From positions 186,001-250,000 of the forward strand of contig JBBDML010000018.1 in NCBI GenBank assembly GCA_040878345.1: DNA of 64,000 nt, in the 5' to 3' direction. The stretch's first letter is position 1. Every line of letters begins with the position of its first letter. Under the pieces are notes generated by a model. The model saw only the letters and a list, made by a program, of their open reading frames with translations. It did no database searches and was not told the DNA's origin. The position numbers and the translations under genes were made by a program. The stretch comes from ZC4RG35 sp040878345 (GTDB taxonomy: Bacteria > Actinomycetota > Acidimicrobiia > Spongiisociales > ZC4RG35). Positions 19,013-27,285 of this stretch are shown piece after piece.

Positions 19013-19315
19013 ATGCCAGGAGTCCATCAAGTGGGTGCCGAGGAATGGGAGACATGGGTCACCGAGAATCGCGCCATGGTGCTCGATGTCCGTGAGCCCG
19101 AGGAGTGGGAGCAGGGCACGCTTCCCGGCTCGACGCTGATCAGCATGTCGGAGATAGTCGAGCGCATCGACGAGCTTCCCCGCAAGCTACCCATTCTCTG
19201 TGTGTGCCGCAGCGGCGCGCGTTCGTCTCAGGTCGCCGTCTATCTCGACGCCAGCGGGTTCGACTATGTGGCCAACCTGGCCGGAGGCATGAAGGCACTC
19301 GGCCTTCAGGCCTGA
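19013..19315 (+). CDS. Single-domain rhodanese-like protein
   Basis: The 100-residue product is one complete rhodanese domain: MVLDVREPEEWEQGTLPGS, then the active-site loop CRSGARS with catalytic Cys65, and NLAGGMKALG at the end. It can carry persulfide sulfur. The gene is 2 bp upstream of an MBL-fold/rhodanese fusion, so the pair probably acts together in sulfane-sulfur oxidation or sulfide detoxification. Confidence 0.9.
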   Translation: MPGVHQVGAEEWETWVTENRAMVLDVREPEEWEQGTLPGSTLISMSEIVERIDELPRKLPILCVCRSGARSSQVAVYLDASGFDYVANLAGGMKALGLQA

Positions 19316-19317
19316 GC

Positions 19318-20658
19318 ATGGAGATCCGCGCCATCCGCACCGAAGGCCTGGGAGACACCACGCACGTGCTGACCCATGAGAGGTTGGCCATCGTGATCGA
19401 CCCGCAGCGGGACATCGACCGGTTCGAGCAGGAAATCGTGGAGGGGGGTGCCGAGCTCCGTCTGATCCTCGAGACCCACATTCACAACGACTACATCTCT
19501 GGTGGGCGTGACATGGCCACCAAATGGGGGGCCGAGCTGGTGATGCCCGCGGGAGCGGCCCCAGTGTTCAGGCACCGACCGGCGTTCCACAACGAGGACA
19601 TCGAACTTGCCAACCTGGTGATCCGCCCCATCCACACCCCGGGGCACACCCCGGAGCACACCTCTTACGTCGTCATGATCGAAGGCAAGGAGGTGGCTGT
19701 TTTCTCCGGAGGGAGCCTGCTCGCAGGGTCCGCGGGTCGTACCGATCTCCTGGGTTGGGACCGTGCCGAGACTCTGGCCCGACTCCAATACGGGTCGGTG
19801 AGTCGGCTGTCGCGTCTCCCCGATGACACACGGCTCTGTCCCACCCACGGGGCGGGGAGCTTCTGCACCACAGGGCCGGCGGCCCGCTCTCAATCCACGA
19901 TCGGTGAGGAGAAGGCGGTCAGCCCGGTACTGGGTCATCGAGACGAGGACTCCTTCGTGGCCGCTCAACTCTCGGGTCTTCCGCCGTATCCCGCCTACTA
20001 CCGCCACATGGCTCGGATCAACCTCACCGGCGCGAGCGCACCCACCGGGTTCAACGCATCGGAGCTCACGCCGGGTCAGCTCGCCGATCTCGGCGACACG
20101 GTGACGGTGGTCGATGCCCGACCGGTGACGCGGTTCGCCGCAGGCCACATTCCCGGCTCGATCTCGATCGAGCTCAAACGGGACTTCGGGGTCTGGGTGG
20201 GATGGGTCCTCGACTTCAACTCATCTCTCGTGTTGATCGTCGACCGAGACCAGGACGCCGAGGAGGCGATTCGCCAGCTGAGCCGGATCGGGTTCGACGA
20301 CGTCCGTGGGGTGGTGCGTGGCCTCTCCGGATGGGAAGGGCCCCTGGAGAGCTATCGGGTGGCGACACCCGCCGACTTCGCCGGTGCGGTGACCTCAGGC
20401 GCCCAGATCCTGGACACCCGAGCCCCCGCCGAGTGGGAGCGGGGCACGATCGAGGAGTCGACGCTGCTCTATGTCCCCGACCTCACCCGGGAAGCGGCGA
20501 CGGCCCTCGACCGGACGAGACCGGTGTGGGTGGCGTGCGCCACAGGGTTTCGTGCCGGGATCGCCGCCTCGCTCCTGGCGGCCGAGGGTTTCGAGCCCGT
20601 GGTCCTGGCGAATTCGGGCATAACCGAGGTTCTGGGCGTGATGTCCGATAATGGATGA
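19318..20658 (+). CDS. MBL-fold hydrolase fused to two rhodanese domains (persulfide dioxygenase-like)
   Basis: The 446-residue product has an N-terminal metallo-beta-lactamase fold with H54, H56, D58 (ETHIHNDY) and H110 (TPGHTPEHTS). Two rhodanese domains follow (about 255-350 and 360-446). The first has VVDARPVTRFAAGHIPGS but no Cys in its active loop; the second has ACATGFRAG with a Cys. In the MBL part the usual TGD metal motif reads SGG (FSGGSLLAGSAGRTDL), a substitution I believe is common in actinobacterial homologues. The ATG at 19318 follows the rhodanese stop by 2 bp. The likely role is persulfide oxidation. Confidence 0.85.
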   Translation: MEIRAIRTEGLGDTTHVLTHERLAIVIDPQRDIDRFEQEIVEGGAELRLILETHIHNDYISGGRDMATKWGAELVMPAGAAPVFRHRPAFHNEDIELANLVIRPIHTPGHTPEHTSYVVMIEGKEVAVFSGGSLLAGSAGRTDLLGWDRAETLARLQYGSVSRLSRLPDDTRLCPTHGAGSFCTTGPAARSQSTIGEEKAVSPVLGHRDEDSFVAAQLSGLPPYPAYYRHMARINLTGASAPTGFNASELTPGQLADLGDTVTVVDARPVTRFAAGHIPGSISIELKRDFGVWVGWVLDFNSSLVLIVDRDQDAEEAIRQLSRIGFDDVRGVVRGLSGWEGPLESYRVATPADFAGAVTSGAQILDTRAPAEWERGTIEESTLLYVPDLTREAATALDRTRPVWVACATGFRAGIAASLLAAEGFEPVVLANSGITEVLGVMSDNG

Positions 20659-21163
20659 TCCACACCACGATGCAAACTTGACCGAGGACACTCGAGAGCC
20701 TCTTGCCCAGCCCGCGGAGACACGGGTCCCCACCGCATCTTGGGCCATCCCCGCAGTCGCCATCGCCGCGGTCATCGGGCTGGTCGCCATCGCCTTGACC
20801 AGAGGACCCACCTCCTTCGATCCGACCACCCCGGAAGGGGCGGTGCAGGATTACCTGTTGGCGATTAGCCAATCGAGGTGGGACGACGCCTTCGCCGTTC
20901 TCGACCCGGACAGCTTCGAGAACTGCGAGCCGAGTGACATCGCCAATGCCGGGCAACAGGGTGAGTTCACCGCATCCCATGACAGCACCGAGACGGCAGG
21001 GGCCAACACCCTGGTGAATGTGAGGCTGAGGTTCGGCGACTCGGGGATGTTCGGTTCGGGGTGGGAGTCATACGAGCAGTTCACCCTGGTCGAGCAGGAC
21101 GGGTTCTGGTACATCACCCAGGACCCTTGGCCCTACTTCCGATTCAGCTGCGAGCAGTTCTGA
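20651..21163 (+). CDS. Membrane-anchored protein of unknown function
   Basis: The 170-residue product has an acidic N-terminal tail, one transmembrane helix (about 31-48, WAIPAVAIAAVIGLVAIAL) and an outer domain of about 115 residues. This begins FDPTTPEGAVQDYLLAISQSR, reminiscent of NTF2-like or DUF4878-type folds in which a helix pairs with a curved sheet. It ends in a Trp/Tyr-rich stretch. The start overlaps the MBL/rhodanese gene by 8 bp and its stop overlaps the next gene. I do not recognise the family with certainty. Confidence 0.7.
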   Translation: MDDPHHDANLTEDTREPLAQPAETRVPTASWAIPAVAIAAVIGLVAIALTRGPTSFDPTTPEGAVQDYLLAISQSRWDDAFAVLDPDSFENCEPSDIANAGQQGEFTASHDSTETAGANTLVNVRLRFGDSGMFGSGWESYEQFTLVEQDGFWYITQDPWPYFRFSCEQF

Positions 21164-22788
21164 TGGCATTCGGAATCATCATTCCCATCATCCTCCTCGG
21201 TGCCATCGCCATGTTGGTGGTGGCCATGATCAGGCGTGGAACCGCCAAAGGTGGTCAGCCGGGCGGGGACGGCTCCGATCTCCTGATATATCTCCTCCTG
21301 GCCGTGGCGGTGGGCACCCTGGTCTTCTCGTTGGCCAGCCTGGGCCGCGCCGCCTTCCCGGGTGGGGCCTTCGTCTTCGACCCGGAACGACAGGTGGCCA
21401 CCGCCCTGGCCGGGATCGTGGTCTCGGCGCCTTTCGCCGTCTATCTCTGGCGTCGCCAACGGGCTCGTCGGGTGATCTATCCCGGTGCCGCGGGTTGGAC
21501 CGTCTATCTCGCCCTCATCGAGGCGGTGTTCATGACCAGCTTCGCCATCACCCTGTTCAACCTGCTCGACTGGCTGATCTCGGACGGGTCAGAGCCCGCC
21601 CTCAGCGACGTCCTCATCCTCGGGGGGGTGATCGTCTTCCACGAGCTGGCGATGAGGGCCACGCCACCGTCCTCTGATGCCGGGGAGTTGCCCCGGATCA
21701 TCGGCACTGCCGCCGGCCTCGTCCCGCTGGCAATCGGCCTCGGTGGCCTCCTCCACCGGGGGCTCTCCGAGCTCTACGCCTCGATGGCGTCGGGCAATGG
21801 AGGGGGAGACGGCTTCGAGCCGCTGACCTCGCTGGCCCTCATCATCACCGGGATCCCGATCTGGTGGTACCGGTGGTGGCGACCCTGGGATGGCCCTCCG
21901 GGCCCGCCCCGGGCCGCCTGGACGTTCCTGGTGTCCACTGTGAGCCTGGCGACCACCCTGGGCGCGGTCTGCGTCCTGGTGGCCCAGACCCTGATCTATC
22001 TGCTGACTGACAGTTCGGCGGCCGGCGCTCATTTCGATTTCCTGGCCACCACTCTCGCGGTCGGAATCGTCGCCGTCCTGGTGTGGGCCCATCACCGCTG
22101 GCGCCTGGGCAAGGAGCGCACCGACCCGGTTCGGGCCTACGAGTACATGACCGCGGCCATTGCCATGGCGGCGGGGGTGGGTGCGGTGACCACCCTCATC
22201 GCCGCGGTGTTCGGTGAGTCGGCTTTCGTCGGTTCGTCCGGCTCGGCCGCAATCGCCGCCGCCACCGTCCTTTTGGTCGCCTTCCTGGTCTGGTTCCGGT
22301 TCTGGCGAAGGGGGCAGGCGGCGCCGCGGGGAATAGAGGCCTCTGGGGCTCCCCGTCGTTTCTACCTGCTGGGGCTGGGCGTGATCATGGCGCTGATCGG
22401 CGCCGGCGCCCTGATCGCCACCTTCGTCTTCATCTTCCAGGCCGTGCTCGGCGTCGAGTCACTGTCACGCTCATTCGTCGCCACCGTCACCCTCTTCCTG
22501 GCGGCGGGCGGCGCCGCCTGGCACCTGCTGCGCACCTACGTCGCCGACCGGGCCCTCACCGCCTCCGGGGAGGCAGTCACCCCGTTCGACGTCACCATCA
22601 TCTGCTCCCACCCCGGGATGCTCTCGGCGCGGCTCCCCAAGCAGGCCAGGGTGCAGGTCATCTACCGGTCCGACGAGTCGGCTTACATCGACGATGAGAT
22701 GGCCGACGCCATCGTCTCCGCCGTCGGCACCAGCTCTTCACTGGTCTGGGTCGACGAGACCGGATTCCGCGTCGCACCGGCTCGATAG
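21163..22788 (+). CDS. Polytopic membrane protein of unknown function
   Basis: The 541-residue product has roughly 10-12 hydrophobic helices with short basic loops (LWRRQRARR, WWYRWWRPW, RFWRRGQAA). A soluble C-terminal tail of about 75 residues follows. WWYRWWRPW and FRFWRRG occur after equivalent helices, which suggests internal repeats of a four-helix unit, as in DUF5671-type proteins; this is a tentative match. The ATG at 21163 overlaps the upstream stop (TGATG), so the two membrane proteins are co-transcribed with the sulfur genes. Confidence 0.7.
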   Translation: MAFGIIIPIILLGAIAMLVVAMIRRGTAKGGQPGGDGSDLLIYLLLAVAVGTLVFSLASLGRAAFPGGAFVFDPERQVATALAGIVVSAPFAVYLWRRQRARRVIYPGAAGWTVYLALIEAVFMTSFAITLFNLLDWLISDGSEPALSDVLILGGVIVFHELAMRATPPSSDAGELPRIIGTAAGLVPLAIGLGGLLHRGLSELYASMASGNGGGDGFEPLTSLALIITGIPIWWYRWWRPWDGPPGPPRAAWTFLVSTVSLATTLGAVCVLVAQTLIYLLTDSSAAGAHFDFLATTLAVGIVAVLVWAHHRWRLGKERTDPVRAYEYMTAAIAMAAGVGAVTTLIAAVFGESAFVGSSGSAAIAAATVLLVAFLVWFRFWRRGQAAPRGIEASGAPRRFYLLGLGVIMALIGAGALIATFVFIFQAVLGVESLSRSFVATVTLFLAAGGAAWHLLRTYVADRALTASGEAVTPFDVTIICSHPGMLSARLPKQARVQVIYRSDESAYIDDEMADAIVSAVGTSSSLVWVDETGFRVAPAR

Positions 22789-22839
22789 GGCCGGGCTCGC
22801 ATTCCGCGCCGGCTCCGCCCTGATACCCCGCCTTCGTCC

Positions 22840-22869
22840 ATGACACAGTGGTTGCAGGAGGTGTAGAGT
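22840..22869 (+). promoter_or_regulatory. Probable promoter of the subtilisin gene
   Basis: ATGACA (22840-22845) and TAGAGT (22864-22869) have an 18-bp spacer and lie about 30 nt before the gene start. The 110-bp gap also carries GAGGGG as ribosome site. Confidence 0.4.
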
Positions 22870-22898
22870 TCAACGCGGCTCGAGTGAGGGGAAATGCG

Positions 22899-24953
22899 AT
22901 GAGGGTCAGACCGTTCCGTGTGGCACTGGCTGCGGTATCCCTGCTGGCAGGCCTAATGAGCGCAGGTGCCTCTTTTCCCGCAGCAAGACAAACCTACATA
23001 GTGGTGCTCGACGGGGACGCACAGAATGTGCCGGCGGTGGCTGCAGACCTGGCCCGTGCTCATGGCGGTCAGGTCGGGTTCATCTATCAGCACGCCATCA
23101 AAGGATTCTCGATCTCGGTCGGTCCCCAAGGCGCCGCCGCCATCGCCCGCAGCCCTCAGGTGGCATATGTCGAGACCGACCAGGTTGTGTCGATCACGGC
23201 TCAGACCATTCCAACCGGAATCGAGCGGATTTTCACCGACCAAAATCCCAACGTTTCGATTGATGGAACAAACGACGCAATCGCTGTGGACGTCGCCGTC
23301 ATCGACACCGGCATCGACCTCGACCACCCCGACCTCAACGTCGTTGCATCGACGAATTGCTCCGGTGGAAGCCCCTTCAGACAGAGTTGCGGCTCCGGCG
23401 GTGACGATGACAATGGTCATGGAACTCATGTTGCGGGCACCATTGGCGCACTGGACAACGGCATAGGCGTCGTCGGTGTCGCTCCGGGCGCTCGCCTCTG
23501 GTCCGTGAAGGTTCTCCGCTCCGATGGGTCCGGCTACCTCTCCTGGATCATCGGCGGCATCGACTATGTGACCGCCAACGCCGGCTCCATCGAGGTTGCA
23601 AACATGAGCCTCGGAGGCAGTTTCAGCAACCAGGCGTTCGATACTGCCATCGCCAATTCCGTGGCAGCAGGCGTGGCGTATGCAGTCGCCGCGGGTAACG
23701 ACGACGGTAACGCCTCCGGATTCAGCCCGGCCAATCATCCCGACGTCCTGACCGTGTCGGCGCTGGCCGATTTCGACGGGGAGCCCGGTGCGCTCGGCTC
23801 ACCAACCTGTCGCACCGACCAGGACGACACCCTTGCTGACTTCTCCAACTGGGGATCCCTAGTTGAGATCGCGGCCCCGGGGGTCTGCATCCTTTCGACA
23901 TGGCTCAGCGGCGGGTACAACACGATCTCGGGCACATCCATGGCCTCCCCGCATGCTGCAGGAGCTTTGGCTCTGTTCGCTGCGTCAGACAATCCCTCGA
24001 GCAAGGCAGATGTCGTGGACCTCTACGACGCACTCATCGGCACAGGTAACCTCTGCTGGACTGACGACTCAGGAGACGGCATCCAGGAGCCGCTACTGGA
24101 TCTGAGGGATTCGAGTGTCAGTCGAGTCTGCGACGGTGGTGGCGGAGATCCAAACATGCCCCCTCTGGCCGTAGATGACGCCGCCACCACCGACGAGGAC
24201 ACTGCGGTGACCATCGATGTGCAGGCAGACATCGGCGCGGGTGCGGACAGCGATCCTGATGGGGACACACTGACGGTCACCTCGGTGAGCAACCCGCCCA
24301 ACGGATCGGCGAGTACCGACGGCGCCATGGTCACCTACACCCCGGATCAGGACTTCAACGGGATCGACTCCTTCACCTACACGATCAGTGACGGGAACGG
24401 TGGCACCGACACCGCAAGCGTGACGGTCACGGTGAACCCGGTCAACGACCCACCGGTGGCCAACGGTGACACCGACACCACCAACATGGACACCGCGGTC
24501 ACGAAAAGTGTCCTGGCCAATGACACCGATGTCGACGGCGACACGCTGACCGTGACATCGGTGACCCAACCGGCCTACGGGTTGGCTGTGATCAACAGTG
24601 GCACAACGGTCACCTACACCCCGGAACCGGGTTTCATCGGGACCGACACCTTTGACTACGCCATCAGTGACGGAAATGAAACCGACACCGCGACCGTGAC
24701 GATCACGGTGAGTGACCCGGCGGCGGTAGAGGAGTCACTCGAAGGCTCCGCGATCAACAACGGCTCGACATGGACCGCAGTGGTGACGGATGTCAACGGA
24801 GCGAGCACGGCTCTCGACGGCGACTGGAACTACCCAGGTACTGCCTCTTGTGATGGCGTCGACACGTGCACACTCAGCGGGATACCGAAGCGTCAAGGGT
24901 CGGTGACCTTCACCTCCAGCACCGACAACTCGGTGGTGATCAACAAACCCTGA
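22899..24953 (+). CDS. Secreted subtilisin-like serine protease with two cadherin-like repeats
   Basis: The 684-residue product has a signal peptide (about 1-28) and an inhibitor I9-like propeptide (about 31-100, YIVVLDGDAQNVPAVAADL). The S8 catalytic domain shows D136 (AVIDTGIDLDHPDL), H174 (NGHGTHVAG), oxyanion N267 (AAGN) and S347 (GTSMASPHAAG). After a Gly-rich linker come two Ca-type Big_9/cadherin-like repeats (about 421-516 and 517-607; DSDPDGDTLTV and NDTDVDGDTLTV). A tail of about 75 residues with one Cys pair follows. The ATG at 22899 sits behind GAGGGG. Likely an exported scavenging protease. Confidence 0.9.
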   Translation: MRVRPFRVALAAVSLLAGLMSAGASFPAARQTYIVVLDGDAQNVPAVAADLARAHGGQVGFIYQHAIKGFSISVGPQGAAAIARSPQVAYVETDQVVSITAQTIPTGIERIFTDQNPNVSIDGTNDAIAVDVAVIDTGIDLDHPDLNVVASTNCSGGSPFRQSCGSGGDDDNGHGTHVAGTIGALDNGIGVVGVAPGARLWSVKVLRSDGSGYLSWIIGGIDYVTANAGSIEVANMSLGGSFSNQAFDTAIANSVAAGVAYAVAAGNDDGNASGFSPANHPDVLTVSALADFDGEPGALGSPTCRTDQDDTLADFSNWGSLVEIAAPGVCILSTWLSGGYNTISGTSMASPHAAGALALFAASDNPSSKADVVDLYDALIGTGNLCWTDDSGDGIQEPLLDLRDSSVSRVCDGGGGDPNMPPLAVDDAATTDEDTAVTIDVQADIGAGADSDPDGDTLTVTSVSNPPNGSASTDGAMVTYTPDQDFNGIDSFTYTISDGNGGTDTASVTVTVNPVNDPPVANGDTDTTNMDTAVTKSVLANDTDVDGDTLTVTSVTQPAYGLAVINSGTTVTYTPEPGFIGTDTFDYAISDGNETDTATVTITVSDPAAVEESLEGSAINNGSTWTAVVTDVNGASTALDGDWNYPGTASCDGVDTCTLSGIPKRQGSVTFTSSTDNSVVINKP

Positions 24954-25058
24954 TGCGCAGCTAGGAGATTCTCACCACAGGTCAGGCAGATGGCCGCCAT
25001 CTCATGACCTCCTCTTTGTTACGCCGTTCCTTGGCCTCGCGCCGAGGGGGGACCCGGG

Positions 25059-25226
25059 TTGGGGCTGGCGATCGGAGTCGTCGCGGCCAACCTCTTCAAC
25101 ATGGGCCGTTTCTGGCGTGTCAATCAGCCATGGCGCCAACCGATAACGATTCTCCATCTGGTAGTCATCGCCTTCCCGCTGGTGCTGATGGCCCTCGACA
25201 TCTCCAAGCTGGTGAGCGGCAGCTAG
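25059..25226 (+). pseudogene. Hydrophobic 55-codon reading frame, possible gene remnant
   Basis: Within the 341-bp gap 24954-25294, a frame from TTG 25059 to TAG 25226 reads as two hydrophobic helices joined by a basic loop (LAIGVVAANLFN, then ITILHLVVIAFPLVLMALDI). It looks like the C-terminal end of a membrane protein. No ATG/GTG with a ribosome site precedes it, and the frame is closed by a TGA about 50 nt upstream. I therefore take it as a remnant, though a short real gene is possible. Nothing else is evident in the gap. Confidence 0.4.
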
Positions 25227-25294
25227 CCGGCCCTTACCATCCGAGATACACGTCCTCTCTATCGTGCGTGCTGCATCAGAGGCAGGCAGGGCCG

Positions 25295-26284
25295 ATGGAC
25301 CATCGACAGCTAGGGAGCACCGGATTACGCGTCTCCGCCTTTGGGATGGGATGCGGCAACTTTGGCGGGATTGGAAGCGCTCCCGAGTTCTTCGGTCAGG
25401 GCGAGTCCGAGACCGAGGCGTTCACACTCCTCGATCAAGCCGTCGAGTTGGGTATCAACTTCCTCGACACCGCCGACGCCTACGGTGGGGGCAGGAGCGA
25501 AGCGGCCATCGGAAAGTGGCTCAGCACCAAGGATGCCACCGTGCGCGACCGCCTTCTCATCAGCTCCAAGGTCGCCAGCCCGGTGGGCGATGACGCCAAC
25601 CAGCGGGGCCTCTCACGACGTCACATCTTGCGACAGATCGACGCAAGTCTCGCCCGGCTCGGTGTCGACCACCTCGACATGTACGTTGTGCACGAGCCGG
25701 ATCCAACGACCCCGATGGAGGAGACGCTCGATGCGCTCGACTCGCTGATCCGGATGGGAAAGGTGCGTTATATCGGCGCCTCCAACTTCCCAGCCTGGCT
25801 CATGGCCAAATCGCTCTGGCTGAGCGACACCGGGCGACTTCACCGCTTCGATTGGGTGCAGAACTCCTTCAATCTCATCGATCAGGCCGACCAAGCGGAG
25901 ATGTTGGACTTGTGCCGCGACCAGGGTCTCGGGTTCACGCCTTTCAGCCCCCTCTCCGGGGGCTGGCTGACCGGCAAGTACCGATACGGCGAGAGCTACC
26001 CGGATGGCTCACGCATGACGCTTCGACCAGAGCCATACCTGCGGTTCTGGGACAAGGAGACTTTCGGGGCCATCGACCGTCTGTCTGCGATGGCAGCCGA
26101 CCTCGGGGTGAGCACGGCCGGGCTCGCCCTAACCTGGCTTCACCAGCATCCCGACGTCACGGCATCGATTGTCGGCCCGCGCCGACCGGAGCACTTCAGG
26201 CCGGTTGAGGAAGCGATCGGGCTGACCCTGACACCGACGCAGTGGGATGAGGTTGGCGGGCTGTTCGTCACCCGGAGGACCTGA
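25295..26284 (+). CDS. Aldo/keto reductase
   Basis: The 329-residue product is a TIM-barrel NADPH reductase of the AKR superfamily (group like YajO/Tas): LGSTGLRVSAFGMG, the catalytic Asp/Tyr in FLDTADAYGGGRSE, Lys in ISSKVA, and a His in YVVHEPDP. The ATG at 25295 fits the conserved start. A TATCGT box lies about 33 nt upstream. It is the first gene of a plus-strand run that leads through the OCD-like and dehydratase-like genes to the ABC importer; it probably reduces a keto or aldehyde intermediate. Confidence 0.88.
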   Translation: MDHRQLGSTGLRVSAFGMGCGNFGGIGSAPEFFGQGESETEAFTLLDQAVELGINFLDTADAYGGGRSEAAIGKWLSTKDATVRDRLLISSKVASPVGDDANQRGLSRRHILRQIDASLARLGVDHLDMYVVHEPDPTTPMEETLDALDSLIRMGKVRYIGASNFPAWLMAKSLWLSDTGRLHRFDWVQNSFNLIDQADQAEMLDLCRDQGLGFTPFSPLSGGWLTGKYRYGESYPDGSRMTLRPEPYLRFWDKETFGAIDRLSAMAADLGVSTAGLALTWLHQHPDVTASIVGPRRPEHFRPVEEAIGLTLTPTQWDEVGGLFVTRRT

Positions 26285-26286
26285 TC

Positions 26287-27285
26287 ATGGAGACCCTCGT
26301 CATCAACCAGAGGGAGGTTCGGGCATTGCTGCCCATGATGGCCTGCATCGAGGTGATGCGAGGTGCCCTGGCCGACCTGGCCCGTGGTGAGGGTCTTCAA
26401 CCACTGCGCCCGGTCATGTGGTTGCCTGAGCGTGTCGGAGCCCTGGGGATGATGCCGGGGTACCTGGGCTCAATCCACACGCTGGGGATCAAGACGGTGA
26501 CCGTATTCCCCGGCAACGCCGGCACACAGCACGACTCACACCAGGGTGTCGTTCTGTTGTTCGACGCCGGCAACGGCCGATTGAAGGCGGTGATCGACGC
26601 CACCGAGATCACCGCCATCCGTACTGCGGCGGTCTCGGCCGTGGCCACGGACCTCCTGGCAACGCCGGGCGCATCGGTGATGGCGATCCTCGGCTCCGGT
26701 GTTCAAGGCGCCGCCCATATTGAGGCGATTCCCCACGTCCGACCGATCGAGGAGGTGCGCATATGGAGTAGACAGACGGCCAACAGCCAGCGGTTGGCTG
26801 AATCGAGTGCGTCCACAGAACTGAAGGTGAGGGCCGTTCTCGACGTCGCCGAGGCCGTGGCGGGTGCCGACATTGTGTGCACCACGACTGCTTCACCCGA
26901 CCCGATCCTGCTCGGAGACCACCTCGAGCCCGGTATGCACATAAATGCCGTAGGTTCGAGCATCCCATTTGCGAGAGAGTTGGACGGGGCGGCGATGGCC
27001 CGCTCAAACCTGTTCGTGGATCGGCGTGAGTCAACGGTCAATGAGGCGGGGGATTTTCTCATGGCGCAGGCTGAGGGAATGGTGGACGAGGAAGACATCC
27101 GCGCCGAGCTTGGAGAGCTCATCATCGGAGCTGCCGAGGGGCGCCGCGGCCCAGATGACATCACGCTCTTCAAGTCTCTCGGCCTGGCCGTCGAGGATGT
27201 CGCAGCCGGTGATCTGGTTTATCGGAACGCAGTGGCATCCGGGGTCGGAGTCAGCCTCGAGCTGGGCGGTGCCCGCCTTGCCTGA
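26287..27285 (+). CDS. Ornithine cyclodeaminase/mu-crystallin family reductase
   Basis: The 332-residue product has the family pattern: GIKTVTVFPGNA with the conserved Lys, EITAIRTAAVSAVAT with Arg, the NAD(P) motif ILGSGVQGAAHIEAI and the late Asp in FVDRRESTVNEAGDF. Members include ornithine cyclodeaminase, ketimine reductases, EutC and iminosuccinate reductase BhcD. It starts 2 bp after the AKR stop and overlaps the dehydratase-like gene. That pairing is the one seen in eutBC and bhcBD (established knowledge), so an imine-reducing role is favoured over ornithine deamination. Confidence 0.88.
   Translation: METLVINQREVRALLPMMACIEVMRGALADLARGEGLQPLRPVMWLPERVGALGMMPGYLGSIHTLGIKTVTVFPGNAGTQHDSHQGVVLLFDAGNGRLKAVIDATEITAIRTAAVSAVATDLLATPGASVMAILGSGVQGAAHIEAIPHVRPIEEVRIWSRQTANSQRLAESSASTELKVRAVLDVAEAVAGADIVCTTTASPDPILLGDHLEPGMHINAVGSSIPFARELDGAAMARSNLFVDRRESTVNEAGDFLMAQAEGMVDEEDIRAELGELIIGAAEGRRGPDDITLFKSLGLAVEDVAAGDLVYRNAVASGVGVSLELGGARLA

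Noticed and set aside
26969..27268. N-terminal extension of the dehydratase-like gene
   Set aside because: It lies within the OCD-family gene in another frame and its Ser/Trp/Arg-rich sequence matches no family.
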